Source of the DNA: Selaginella moellendorffii
Taxonomy: Eukaryota > Streptophyta > Lycopodiopsida > Selaginellales > Selaginellaceae
Reading direction: 5' to 3'
Assembly: GCF_000143415.4 (NCBI RefSeq)
Contig: NW_003314293.1
Location: 1,680,457-1,744,456, forward strand
DNA: 64,000 bases
The position numbers were made by a program, and so were the translations under genes. A model generated the notes under the pieces. That model saw only the letters and a program-made list of their open reading frames with translations, searched no databases and had not been told where the DNA came from. Shown in pieces: positions 32,461 through 43,567 of the stretch; position 1 is the first letter of the stretch, and every line of letters begins with the position of its first letter.

Positions 32461-34453
32461 CTATTTGGCAGCGCTGTTTGGTACGTGTTCGGGGACCGAA
32501 TCAAGAATCCCCGTTAGCTCTTGCTCGAACGAAAGCTTTGCTCTGTTGCTCTTGCCTCCGACTATAATTGAGCTTCCCTTTTGGAGGGCCCAAATCTGAA
32601 AAAGAAAAAGAACAGAAAACGTGCAATCCGATATGAAAAAGGGAGCTTGAATCAAACCTGAGAGTGAGAGAGATAACTTATGCACGTTGTAAACATGAGT
32701 GCACCAAAACCGGCATAGACAACGGGCACGGCTGGATCCATCTGTAAGAATTTGAAAAGAAAAGCGTAGAACAGGATCAGTTGCTGTAGTTACAATGGTT
32801 CTTACCTTCACTTCAAGGCCTGTGCTGCCAATCATATCGTCCACAACAAGGTTTACACCGTCCACTTCAATCGGCTTCTGCGATCCAACTCGCCTCACAC
32901 CCACAAACTCTCCTTTCTTGTCATACACCACCACAGATTCTAAATCCCGTGCTAAAATAGATCTGCAGAACATACAGCATCATCACGAGATAAACGCTAA
33001 AGGCTCGGAGAACTTACATTCCTTTGGAGTTCAAAACACCTTCGGGAATTAACGTTCCAAAAAGCTTGTTGTCACCTTTTCGCAGCGGAGCCATCGCGAG
33101 GTTGAAAGGCTCAGAATCATCGATTCTCACTAATACTGTCGATATTCCCCAATCAGTCTGGTAAATGGTGGCACCGGCGATTCGTAACGGGTTGTTTACA
33201 CTGATTGTTTTCCTCAGAAGCTCGCCCTCCTTTGCGTCTGTGATAGATAAATCGGAAAAGAATTGTTTCACCTGAAACAACCACAACTCATGCTTTGTTT
33301 CCACTGAAGATTTGGCGTAGCTTACCTGACCATTGGGATACTGCTCGATGTAAAACTTATTGACGTGTATGTTAAGGTCCATGGTCGGAGATGGTGTGGC
33401 CAAGATGCCATTCGGATTTAAACCATCGCCCAGCCTCAAGTCGAGACCCTCTGGAATTGTCACGCTTCCATGATAACCTCCTAAAGCACTAACGAGGCCA
33501 CCTCCCATTATAAGTAGCAACGCGGCATGGACACCAATCGGAGCAAGCCTTCCTGCAAGGCCCTTGAAAGCGTACAAACACGAGCCTTCGGAGAAAACCT
33601 GCACAGGAGTTCTATTACGTGATGAAGCTATATGATTGAACTTTGAGCGCTTACCTCATAGCCATTTCCGGATAGCAAGACACCAAGTTCCCCGAGACTC
33701 GCGTCAGGAAGAGTCTCTGCTGCATCCATTTTCAAAATGCCCGCGGGGTTCTTCATAAATGACCACCTGCATGCAAGATGTTTTAATCAGGAGAAGAGAA
33801 AAGAAAGAAAAAGAGGTGGAAGAACAAAAACCTTCGAGCAACTTTCACCAGTGGGACTTGTCTCGTCGACGTACACGCAACGAGCGAAGCGGCCAGCAAT
33901 GCGAGCAAGCCCAGAAAATATGGAGCCGTGTAGATATGATCAAAGTTGAGCGCAAGTATAACCTTCCAAGAAAAAATCCCCAAGAAAGGATGATCCTCTG
34001 GATAAGCCTTGAAGTAGAACTCCGGAACTCCGCCTTGATCGATCACAGTACCTGGGATAAAGCAGTAGATAGAACTTGAATCTTTACAAGCGAGAAAAAA
34101 ATTCGCGTACCTATGGACGAGAGTGCTGCGATGAGGACGAGCTCGGCAATCGCCAGTTTGAAAGACGAGAGTGAAACTAAGACCTTCTTGAGTAGTTTCC
34201 GCCACAAAGACGATGATTCCACTGCCATTTTCTTCGAATTCTGGGAGATTTCCGACGTGAGAGGAGGTGCCGATGAGACTGAGGGCCGGGAATTCGTGCT
34301 CTTGTTGCCGCGAGCTCCGCCATTGAGAGCAAACCTGACGGTGCGAAGCCGATTAGCGACGACTCTCCTCTGGACGATCTGAGCAGAGCTGCTGAGGCTG
34401 TGAATCACGCAAGAACAATGCGCGCTCGAGCCGATCACCAATGCGGCCTCCAT
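32461..34453 (-). CDS. CCS1: Cytochrome c biogenesis protein CCS1 (ResB family), chloroplast, eight exons
   Basis: Exons from the 5' end are 34111-34453, 33832-34051, 33655-33766, 33326-33598, 33018-33271, 32806-32962, 32658-32741 and 32461-32595: 525 residues. The first about 90 residues are Ser/Arg/Asn-rich, like a chloroplast transit peptide. The ResB core follows: SLSSFKLAIAELVLIAALSS, a second helix (TAPYFLGLLALLAASLVACT), a third (IGVHAALLLIMGGGL), a lumenal domain (NPLRIAGATIYQTDWGIS; LFGTLIPEGVLNSKG) and a last helix (VVYAGFGALMFTTCISYL) before a stromal tail. CCS1 and CcsA form the system II apparatus that moves heme to the thylakoid lumen and attaches it to cytochromes f and c6. The start at 34453 (MEAALVIGSSAHC) was chosen; in-frame ATGs at 34489, 34495 and 34513 would lengthen it. 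The divergent NAP1 gene begins 207 bp away. Confidence 0.93.
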
Positions 34454-34660
34454 ATTTCCCTCCTTGCGAGATAAGAGCCCTAGAAGCATTGGCATGGCGA
34501 CATGTGGCAACATCCAGGCCCTCGATCAGCCGCTATTATTATAACCACCGCCAAATCAGTAAACCTTATTGCTATAAGGATATTCTTTGTGAGTGTTCTT
34601 TAGGAAGAACCCTAAAGAGGCGAGAAGGGCGTCCCAGGGGATCGTCCATTCGAATTCAGG

Positions 34661-36219
34661 ATGAGCAATGCAGATCAACCAGATCCTGCTGTGAAAGGTT
34701 CTCCGGTGCTTCTCAATCTCTTCTTTCTTGATCGGTTTGATTGATTAGCTCCGTCGGCGCGCGTTGCGGAGCATCTTGCATCGCTCCCCGAGGATGTGAA
34801 GCAGCGCGTCAATTCGCTTCAAGAGATCCAGGTGAGAGAAGCCTTGCTTTCTTTCGCCCAATGATTTTTTCCTCTCGGACCAGAAAGAGCATGACGAGAT
34901 CGAGGCGAAATTCAAGAAAGAGAGGGAAGAGCTCATCACGAAATATCAAAATCTCTATGCTCCGCTATACGAGAAGGTAAAACGAGATGTCTCTTTCTTT
35001 TCTAACTTTGAATGCTCGCAGCGAGCGAGCATTGTGAATGCTTCTTCAGCAGAGGAAACAAAACCGGACGAAGGTTGGTTTTCTTTACATTTCCCCCTTT
35101 TTCTTTGTGGAATTCATTGACCAGTTAGAGTATGTAGCCGCGAGCAACGGCGTGCCGGAGTTTTGGCTTGGAGCTTTGAAGGCAAACGAGATTGTGGCAG
35201 TCCAGGTTTTGTGTTGTATGCTTCATCATCTTTCTGTAGAATCTAACGGCACATTTTCGTTTCTCCTGTTCTAGATCACTGAAAGAGATCAGGGAGCATT
35301 GAAGTATCTGAAGGATATCAAGTCGTACTACGTGAGCAGTCCGAAAGGCTTTAAGCTGGAGTTCTACTTCGACGAGAATCCTTACTTCACGAACAGTGTC
35401 GTAAGTGTGTTCTTTAATGTGCACGTTCTGTACTGATCTCGACTGTTTCACAGCTGACTAAAGAATACCACATGGAAGAGGATGACGACGAGCCGATTCT
35501 GGAGCGTGCAGTCGGGTACGTGGTTTCATTTCTTTACTATCTTACAATATATTTATTTTTCAGAACCAAAATCGACTGGAAACCCGGGAAGGACCTGACT
35601 GTCAAGCTGATGAAGAAGAAGCCTAAGAAAGGCGCCAAGGACACCACCCCTCAGACAAAGTTGCAGGCATGCGAGACGTTTTTTAACTTTTTCAACCCCC
35701 CTGAAATCCCAGAAAACGAGGAGGAGATTGATCCTGAAGAGGTACGATCTTTTATCATCTCTTCTAAAAGGTGTGCATAACTTCTTTCTTTAGGCCGAGG
35801 AGCTTCAAGATCTCATGGAACAAGACTACGACGTGGGGTAAGAACTATAGTCGGGATCAAAGTTTCGCAACCATGCTAACAACAACCTTAATTTGCAGTG
35901 CCACAATTCGCGACAAGATTGTTCCTCATGCCGTCTCGTGGTTCACCGGCGAGGCAGTGGAATCTGACGATGAGGCGGGAGACGACGAGGATGACGAGGA
36001 TGAGGAAGACGAAGACGAGGACGACGAGGTGACTGACGATGAGGAGGAATTTGATGCTAAGGTACGTCGCTCGGGTTTTTCCCTTCCCTTACTCATTACT
36101 TTAATTCGTTTCCTATTAGGAGGAAGCCAAGCAAACCGTGCCAAAGGTGAGCAGTAATCCTTTTTGATCCTGTCCTTGCTTCTGAACAGTTCCTTGTTTC
36201 TGGTCTTTGGCAGGAGTAG
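34661..36219 (+). CDS. NAP1: Nucleosome assembly protein 1, 12 exons
   Basis: Exons 34661-34697, 34749-34831, 34884-34976, 35022-35073, 35129-35205, 35275-35400, 35454-35515, 35564-35741, 35794-35837, 35899-36061, 36120-36146 and 36214-36219 give 315 residues. The helical dimer part ([20 protein letters not shown]) is followed by the NAP core ([106 protein letters not shown]) and a long acidic tail of Asp/Glu. NAP1 is a histone H2A-H2B chaperone of cytosol and nucleus. The acceptor at 35127-35128 was chosen because it alone restores the frame ([10 protein letters not shown]). The C-terminus stops soon after the acidic tail, without the CaaX-like prenylation end of many plant NAP1 proteins; the final exon is only Glu plus stop and is the least certain part. 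Confidence 0.9.
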
Positions 36220-36399
36220 GCTACCTAGACTAGCTAGGAATTTTTTTGAGTCTGTGAGAGGATTTTGGTCGGGTATACTATTTTCTGTTCGTCGGCAAAG
36301 CAAGTATTTTTGTTTTTGTTTTGGTTTTGGTTTTTCTCTCTCGGCTTTTTCGCTTCTGTTTTTTCTTTTCCAGAGAACACGCTGACCTGTCGGGACGAA

Positions 36400-37040
36400 A
36401 TGCCACGTCTCGTCGCTGACTTTGCTTTGATCCTGTCTGGATAGGTTCTAGCGTGACAGCAGCAGCACACACAGCACAGAGCTCCTCGCGAAATATAAGA
36501 AGTTTTCCAGCGAGCACAAGGCGAGAGGTATGAATCCATACGGTTCTTTGCTGCGCGCTGACTTGGAACAAACCTTCTATTCTCTTTAAATGCGAGGGGC
36601 AGCACACAGACAGCGTTTTGTTCGCTCGATCGACCACCCATCGGTTCTGTGAGTTTATACGAGTGTGGAGATATTCGATCGCGACAGTGGTGAGTTTCTC
36701 TCAATCATGTGGATGTATTTTGACCCTCTGGAGTTGCACGTGGTTGCAGGCCGTAATTCAACACGAGATTATCGTCGACTGCACTCAAATCCTTGACATC
36801 AGCCAGCTTTGCAATGCGTGAGAGACGAGAACGATTAGTCAAAATCATCAAATGCTTCTCGGTGAGCGCTTTTCTTAAGCTTATATGTGCTTCGTTGTTT
36901 AATCGCTCGCGATGCTTTCTTTTGGTTTTTCTAGTCCGGAGAGGCCGAGAGAACAGCAGACAGTGGCCCGCAAAAGCCGGGCTGTGAAACTCCTTGGCAC
37001 AAGCAAGATCCAGCGTTTCAGTGTTGGTGTTCTTGGAAGT
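36400..37040. other. Intergenic, possible short spliced frame
   Basis: Follows the NAP1 3' end. From ATG 36818 a frame MRERRERLVKIIKCFS meets a GT donor (36860) and could splice to an AG near 36935, continuing GEAERTADSGPQKPGC and on to about 37100. No homology is recognised and coding is doubtful. The rest shows no gene. Confidence 0.25.
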
Positions 37041-37213
37041 TTAGTGCTCTGGGACCTTTGAATTTTTCCAAGGTTTTGCTAGCTATAAGTTTCTCATACT
37101 ATATGCTCTATGATCCTTGAATTGATCAAACTTAGTGCTCTGGGATCTTTGAATTTTTCCAAGGTTTTGCTAGCTATAAGTTCTCATATTATATGCTCTA
37201 AGATCCTTGACAT
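37041..37213 (+). repeat. Direct tandem repeat, period 91
   Basis: Unit 1 (37041-37131) and unit 2 (37132-37213) both start TTAGTGCTCTGGGA and share TTTGAATTTTTCCAAGGTTT and GCTAGCTATAAGTT. There are a few substitutions and one-base gaps. No coding. Confidence 0.85.
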
Positions 37214-37255
37214 CAATTCAAGGATCTTAGAGGAAAACCATGGATCCATGGTTTT
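37196..37255. repeat. Hairpin followed by a 22-bp perfect palindrome
   Basis: CTCTAAGATCCTTGA (37196-37210) is the exact reverse complement of TCAAGGATCTTAGAG (37218-37232), with a 7-nt loop. Directly after it AAAACCATGG and its mirror CCATGGTTTT around GATC/ATC form a perfect palindrome at 37234-37255. The cluster looks like a tiny foldback or MITE-like relic. Confidence 0.8.
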
Positions 37256-37929
37256 TCTACCTATGGTTTCTCATACTACAGATATCATTGAAACTTTTAT
37301 GCTATAAGGTAATGGGCCAGAAAACCATTATGACATCGAAATGGGCCAGTTTTTCCCAATGTGGACGATCCCACGTCCAAATGCCCGAGAATGCAATGCC
37401 ACGTCACGGCCTTGACGGGCTGTGACGTGCTGACGGCCCGTCAGAGGAATGTGGGGGCAGAAGCGCGTTAAACTTGTCCCCCCCTCTCAGCGTGGAAGCT
37501 TCTTCTTCTTCTTTAGGGCCACGGGGGCATTCCTTGGCGCTCACTCTTTCTCGCAAGAGAGCTACATTCTTCTCTCGCAAGGCGCTAGGGTTTATCGCCT
37601 CCTCTGCTCGATCGGTCCATCCCTCCGTCGATCGGGCCTGCCAGAGCTCGCGATCGTCATTATTTCGGATGCGCTCGGCTTGGCTCCTCGCGATCGGGGA
37701 ATCGATTGTGTCGGAGTTTCTTATTCCTCTCTAGTCTTTGTGATCTTTCTTGGCGCCGCGCGGAATGAGGAAGAATTTGCTTCCAAGCCAAGCAACAAGA
37801 GCTTGAATGCGGCACAATCTCTCATAATATCGCCGAACTCGGAGCTAGCGAGAGTTCTTCCAGGGAATCGGGGCCGCAGCGCCAGATTTTCTTGTGTAAT
37901 CGCGAGCGCATCGATCGATAGTCCTAGGT

Positions 37930-39237
37930 ATGACTCCATTCGCGGCGGGCAACAGCAGCTCTCGCGTGCCGCCGGGCTTTCGATTCCATCCCACCGACGA
38001 GGAGCTGGTCGGCTACTACTTGCAGAAGAAGGTGGCCTCCAAGAAGATCGACTTGGACGTCATCCACGAGATCGATCTCTACAAACTCGAGCCGTGGGAC
38101 TTGCACGGTAGTCTAGTCTCCTCCATTTCGATATGATTGCACACCACTGACACCTCTTTCATTGTTCTTCGATTTTGGCAGAGAAGTGTAAGATCGGATC
38201 AGCTGAACAAACCGAATGGTACTTTTTCAGTCACAAGGACAAGAAGTATCCCACGGGAACTCGCACCAACAGAGCCACCGCCGCGGGCTTTTGGAAGGCC
38301 ACTGGGCGGGACAAAGCAATCCACGCCAAGTATAAGCTCATTGGGATGAGGAAGACGCTCGTTTTCTACAGAGGGAGAGCTCCAAACGGGCAGAAGACCG
38401 ACTGGATCATGCACGAGTACAGGCTCGAGGAGGACATCAGCAGCAGTGGCAGCAACAACAATGTAAGATCCTCTCGTACTTGGCAGCTTTTTTCTTCTAT
38501 AACCCTCTTATTTTTTTGGTTTTGGCTCTGAAATGCAGGATGATGGCTGGGTGGTTTGCCGGGTTTTCAAGAAGCGCAACAACAGCATCAAGGTGCTTGA
38601 TCGGGATATAAGCTGCGGCTACGACATCGACCAGATCGCTCTGCTGCCGGAGCTGGAGCTGCCCAACAAATTCGTGACGGACTTCGCCTATAACAACAGC
38701 CACCTGATGCTGAATTGCAAGCAAGAGTTTGAGACCGACTTCGCGGCGGCGCTGCCGCACGACCCGTTCTCCCAGACTCTTCCGCAGCTGGAGAGCCCGC
38801 GAATGGGCAGCTTGGCGCCTTTCAAAGGACTCCCAGCGAGCTTCTCACTCCCAGCGGCGGCGCAGTTTGAGAGCTCCTTCGATCACTACCGGCTCTTTCA
38901 ATCTCTTCAGCACCATCAGCCGCAGCAGCAGCGGCAGAACGAAAGCCAGCCACAACAACAACCAGTCACGGACTGGAGAATGGTGGACAAGTTCGCGGCG
39001 GCTCAGCTGAGCCACGAGCGAGACGATCAGCACAGCAGCAGCGGCGGCGGCGGCGGCGGTGGCAACCCATCAAAGGAGAGGTTTTTGGAAGCGATCACGC
39101 CCCCGCCCGGGCAGGAGGAGAGCAGCGATCACTCGGAGGACGTTGCGTTGCTTCTTCGGTTGAGCAAGCAGCATGATTACACCAACAACAAGTCAGCCAA
39201 CGACGGGGACCTCTTGTGGAGCTTCCATGGGAGGTGA
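37930..39237 (+). CDS. NAC transcription factor of the VND/NST/SMB (VNS) group, three exons
   Basis: Exons 37930-38107, 38182-38462 and 38539-39237 give 385 residues. The NAC domain begins [20 protein letters not shown] and includes IDVI-like [72 protein letters not shown] and [10 protein letters not shown], ending [11 protein letters not shown]. This combination, with the C-terminal [16 protein letters not shown] motif, is characteristic of VNS factors. In mosses and seed plants these switch on secondary wall and water-conducting cell programmes. The C-terminal half is Gln- and Gly-rich and acidic, fitting a transactivation region. Intron positions (phases 1 and 0) are the standard NAC ones. 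A long leader with an overlapping upstream frame precedes the start. Confidence 0.93.
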
Positions 39238-39239
39238 AA

Positions 39240-40180
39240 TCTATGAGTGACTTTGAATGCACTCGTTTACAGTACACACACAAAGGCGGGGGCAAATCAC
39301 ATCACCAAGGAGGAGCCAAAGAGAAAGAAATAATCCATCCGAGGACCCGGGGGCTGGATTGAGTTGGGCGTCACGTCTCGCCCAGCTAAAACTCTGGTGG
39401 GATCGGATCATCCATTCTTCTTCTAGGTACTCTATATTTTTTTTTTCCATTTACTTCTAAGGATCTGGGAGCTTGCTGCTGCTACAATTTAACACTGGTG
39501 GGAGTGTGGCCATCGTCCTCAAGAACAGGTACACAGTCACCACCAGGGAAACTATATGGACGAAATAGTTATTTCGTTTGCTACTGATTTGTTCCAGTGC
39601 TCTATATAGTACTGATTCATTGGCTTTGGGTTGGCTCCACAAAAGTGGAGGTTGGAGCTCTATAGTAAAAACTCTCAAGATGGCCAGTTTCATCATATAT
39701 ATAAGAGAGGTGAAATGTATACAAGCTTCTATTGAATGATTTCTTCCATGCTGCTGGTGCTGCTTGGGTCTGCAGCATGGAAGAAATCAAGCTTGATATT
39801 ATAAATATTAGGCTTGATCTTATAAACAAGGAGATTTTCCTATGGATAAACTATAGTGTAGCACTTGATATGCGATTTACAGGTTGGTGTGTTTGGAGAT
39901 CTCCACAGGCAAAAGAGGAAAAGCGCTTGCAATCGTCATGCTCCGAAAGTCCAACATTTGGAAGGGTGGTCACTGGTCCATCACTGACTATAATACTACT
40001 TTAGAAGAATAGTGAAAAGAAAAAAGAATAAAATGTGCGAGGCTGTTGCCAGTGAAGTCCTTGTTCCGAGGATTTTACAAAGAAAAACCAAGTGAAGGAT
40101 TTTTCAAATCCCAGAATAAAGAAAATATTCCCCAAAGTACCAAGAAGTCCGACGTTCAAGTCCTGTCCCCCGCGCTTTTA
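39240..40180. other. Intergenic between NAC and YLMG genes
   Basis: Holds the NAC 3' flank, a striking hairpin at 39737-39789 and the YLMG promoter. No protein gene was recognised. Confidence 0.5.
39737..39789. repeat. 18-bp perfect inverted repeat with 17-nt loop
   Basis: TGATTTCTTCCATGCTGC (39737-39754) and GCAGCATGGAAGAAATCA (39772-39789) are exact reverse complements. An outer CAAGCTT/AAGCTTG pair could extend the stem after a bulge. It could be a small hairpin RNA or a foldback relic. Confidence 0.8.
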
Positions 40181-40185
40181 ATTCT

Positions 40186-40707
40186 ATGGCTTCTGTGCTG
40201 CTGTCGGTGGTGGCACTGCTTCCCTCGCAACGAAGAACACGCCACCCATGCCGCAATTCCACCAAAATCCCCGTAAGTCGGATAGAAATCGCCAGGAGCG
40301 GCAGCAGCAAGGGAATTGGATCGATTCTCCCGGTAGCGGTGGCAGCGACGACTACATTCTTGTGGGCAAATCTGGATGTGGCGGCGGCGGCGGCGAGCCC
40401 CGACTTGGTGGATCCGGGCGTGGCCAGATTGGCGATCAATGTCTTGGGACCGGCCATGGCGTCGTTTAACGTGCTCTTCATTGCCCGGATCGTCATGTCG
40501 TGGTACCCAAGGATCCCGGTGGACAAGCTGCCGTATGTGATCGCCTTCGCACCCACCGAGCCCGTGCTGGCGCCAACGAGGAAGATCATACAGCCCATTG
40601 GCGGCGTGGATATGGCGCCCGTGGCCTGGTTTGCGCTCCTCAGCTTGCTCAATGAGGTCCTCCTTGGCCAACAAGGCCTCCTCGTCGTCCTCGCGGAGCA
40701 AAGATAG
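40186..40707 (+). CDS. YLMG: YGGT/YlmG family membrane protein, probably chloroplast, intronless
   Basis: The frame codes 173 residues. The first about 60 residues (MASVLLSVVALLPSQRRTRH, many Arg/Ser) look like a plastid transit peptide. The YGGT domain follows: VARLAINVLGPAMASFNVLF, IARIVMSWYPRIPVDKLPYV, APTEPVLAPTRKIIQPIGGV and a second helix WFALLSLLNEVLLGQQGLLV. Plant YLMG proteins sit in thylakoid or envelope membranes; one group affects nucleoid distribution and another (CCB3) the heme attachment to cytochrome b6. I cannot assign the subgroup. The chloroplast heme/c-type cytochrome gene CCS1 lies 6 kb away, with no evidence of linkage in function. Confidence 0.88.
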   Translation: MASVLLSVVALLPSQRRTRHPCRNSTKIPVSRIEIARSGSSKGIGSILPVAVAATTTFLWANLDVAAAAASPDLVDPGVARLAINVLGPAMASFNVLFIARIVMSWYPRIPVDKLPYVIAFAPTEPVLAPTRKIIQPIGGVDMAPVAWFALLSLLNEVLLGQQGLLVVLAEQR

Positions 40708-40709
40708 AT

Positions 40710-41068
40710 AGATGGTGTTTTAGAATATTCTAAAGGTTCCATGTAATGCCCATTTGCGGCATCTGGGGGAAGAGAGGAAAACTCGTTTCTCGCGTACCTT
40801 TCAGGAAGAACTGCCAAAGAAATCACTACTTGTGAGCTATTTCTCATGCATGTGTTTAAAGTAGGAGTAATAACATTTATTTTTCATCAAATATTCACAT
40901 AACCAGAATTAGAAAAATATTCCCAGATGAGAATATTCTAGAGATTCTTTTCATGCATTTAAGAAGTTTAGATCTAAATATTTAAAGAAAAAAATGGCGA
41001 TAAAAAATTCGAAGAATTCGAAGAATATCAGACACGAGTATAGATAGAAGGTTTACGTAGCTGTATAT
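40710..41068. other. AT-rich spacer
   Basis: Convergent 3' flanks of the YLMG and peroxidase genes. Nothing else is seen. Confidence 0.5.
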
Positions 41069-42209
41069 TTAATTGAAAGCTCTACACCTTCTCCTAACCT
41101 CTCCCTGGTTTCCAGTCTTGGTATGTACAACGCTGAGCTTGAGAAACGAGTCCGCCCACGACCCGAAAAACTCTCGGCTGTCGCCCGACAACGAGTTCAC
41201 CGCCTGCCTGCTTCTCCGGTCCGTGAAGAGAACTTGGTCGGATCCAAACAGTCCTTTCCCGTTCTGGAGATTCCTGTAGTACGCGTTGTCGAAGGCGTTT
41301 GGGGTGGTGGGATCGATCGCTACCGCGACTCTGGGATTCGGCCTCTCAGGACACGCCTGGAGCAGCTGCCTTGCGAATCCGGGGTCGAGTGTCGAGTCCA
41401 CTTTGACGCTGCCATTGCTGCTGAAGTGGAAGCGCTCGTTGAATGCAAAACAGTGTGCCAGGCCGACGGTGTGCGCTCCTGGAAAATCCATCCACTTGAG
41501 AACAAGACTTCGAACGAAAACTTCTTTATACCTGAGAGAACGATGAGGTCCTTTTGAGACAATCCTTTCGAGTTGAAGACTTTGGTGAGCTGGTCCAAGG
41601 TAAGTGTAGTGTCCGGTATGTTTCCACGCACATTGGAAACCTTAGAAATCAACCCGTCTCTTCGGCCCATAGGTATTTGTACCTGTGGTCCACCCATCTA
41701 CAATTTGAAAACAGAAAACGAAGTGAGATAGAAAACGCAATTTTACGTTTCGACTTACCATGATTACCGCCTCCCGAGCAGCCAAGGCCACAATATCAGC
41801 GCACGAAACAACTCCAGGGCAGAAGAACTCCAGCGCGGATTTTGCAGAATCGATGGCAGCATAACCATCAACAGTTTTGTTGGATTCGTCCTCCTTTTCA
41901 GCCGTATGATTCGCGGTTGAATCGACCAAAATGGAACCATCACATCCCTGACGAACAAAAAACCATGACAATTTGGACTGCTTTGCGAGTTTGTACCTCA
42001 ATGAAGCAATCGTGGAACATAAGCCGGAGAAGTTTTGGTGGCAGCGTAGAATCAAAGAATGTGGCACTCCTGATTGCGTTTGCGACTACTGCTTCGACCC
42101 TGGGACAACTGTTGGCGTAGAAATCAAATGCCAGCTGACCGCAAACCGATCCAAGCGCTAAGCACACTAAAACCAGCCGCTGCTTCCAATGCCGCACAGA
42201 GGTTCCCAT
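41069..42209 (-). CDS. Class III secretory peroxidase, four exons
   Basis: Exons from the 5' end are 41997-42209, 41759-41947, 41532-41697 and 41069-41478: 325 residues, the family norm. A signal peptide (RLVLVCLALGSVCG) precedes QLAFDFYANSCPRVEAVV. Distal heme pocket RLMFHDCF, calcium and loop motif GCDGSILVD, CPGVVSCADIVALAAREAV, GGPQVQIPMGRRDG, proximal heme-ligand helix LSGAHTVGLAHC, and NAFDNAYYRNLQNGKGLFGS with SDQVLF are all present, so it should be active. Such enzymes use H2O2 to oxidise phenolics and stiffen or lignify cell walls. The cysteines expected for the four disulphides are largely visible. The classic plant three-intron pattern is conserved. Confidence 0.95.
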
Positions 42210-43051
42210 TCGCGAGAGAGAGCAGCACTACCACCGACAATGGAGATGAGCTCGTACCTACATGAACCCATCAATGCAATGTCCAAAGCGCAAAACAAAA
42301 AGAAAAAAAGAAGACAGTACGCACCTTTTTCCGGGGGCTAAGAACTCGTGGAAGAGAGGAAAGGCGAGAGCGGGTACACGAGACAGAACACCCTCGGTGC
42401 CTCCTCTCCTCGCTATCCCTTCCTCGGAATCGGCACTAGATAGACTGGCACAGCAGAGGTATAAGTCACCATTTCAAGGAGAAAGCAAAGAAAAGAGCCT
42501 TTTTCGCTGTTGTTGCTGTTGCCATGCCAGGCTTTGTCGCGAGACGGGAGCGAGAACGCTCTCCTCTCCTCCTTAACTGACCGATAAAACCAAGAAGTGA
42601 AGTAGATCAGTGCGAGCGAGACGCCGCGAGGACTCCAAAGAAGCATCAAATGCCAAATAACCATAGCTTCGGTTTTCAAAAAACTTTGTTTCAGTGGGCA
42701 TGCTATGCATATGGTCAGTAATGAGGGGTGGCAGAGGCCAAAATAAATGCCTGCAACTGCGACAGCTAGGCAAAGGTGGAGAGGAAAAACTGCCAAAGTG
42801 AAGTGCATAAGATACTGGATGATTAAGATACAAAAACGCTCCTGGAAAAGTCAAACACCCATGCAGAGAGCAACACAGACGCAAATGCCACGAAACAAAC
42901 AAAGAGTGTGGTAGTGGAAGGAAAAGAAAAAGAATGGAGCTCGAGCAACACGGGGTTCTAGCCTGATTGCCCAACTTACGAGTGCTACACTATTAACAAA
43001 ACCTGGAAAACAAAACTTTCGGCGTCGCAGCCGCGTTGTTCGTCAAAAGAA
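42210..43051. other. Intergenic between peroxidase and TIM10
   Basis: Peroxidase promoter side and TIM10 3' flank. Only low-complexity or Ser/Pro-rich frames without recognisable homology are present. Confidence 0.45.
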
Positions 43052-43567
43052 TCACATTGGAGGCCTTGAAGAGCCGAGAAGCTGGCCGATAATCGTCGTC
43101 ACCTGCGAAGCAAAACTCTGTCGCTACGGAAAAGGAGAGGAAAAAAAAAGGAGAAGAAAACAAACCTGCCAGTACTTGGCAGTGCACCGATCAATGCAAC
43201 TATTCTCGCCCATATTCAATTCCGACTCCTTGAAGCTACATTCGCAGAAAAGGAAGAAAAGGAATCAGTGAAAATGGAAAGGAAATTACGACGGAGAAAG
43301 AAAAAAAAAGACTCGCCTGCTTCCAATACATTTGTTGAAGCACGAAAGCGTCATTCTACCATTCACAAAAGGCTCAGTGACACAGGAAGAAGAGAATTTC
43401 CTCTTTGCTTTCTTACTTGTTGAACAGATCCACTCTCGACTCCAGTTCCTGCTGCGCCATATTGAACATCTGCGGCAATACGATCGTCCAGCGATCCAGC
43501 GGAAGAATCGATCGCTTACCATCTCCTTCTCCGCGACGGTGGGATTCACTCCAGCCGCGTTGCTCAT
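43052..43567 (-). CDS. TIM10: Mitochondrial intermembrane-space chaperone Tim10, five exons
   Basis: Exons from the 5' end are 43520-43567, 43417-43469, 43317-43355, 43166-43235 and 43052-43102: 86 residues. The twin CX3C motifs of small Tim proteins are CFNKC and CIDRC, in MTLSCFNKC and LNMGENSCIDRCTAKYW, with flanking helices MAQQELESRVDLFNK and VTTIIGQLLG. The ELNMGENSCIDRC core identifies Tim10 rather than Tim8, 9 or 13. With Tim9 it forms a hexamer escorting hydrophobic carrier precursors to the TIM22 complex. The intron after 43317 begins with GC (AG|GCGAGT), a rare GC-AG intron. The acceptor at 43103-43104 was chosen to keep WQVTTIIGQ. Confidence 0.9.

Noticed and set aside
42413-42974. 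Ser/Pro-rich minus-strand frames between peroxidase and TIM10
   Set aside because: No homology or splice-consistent structure; probably the TIM10 3' flank.
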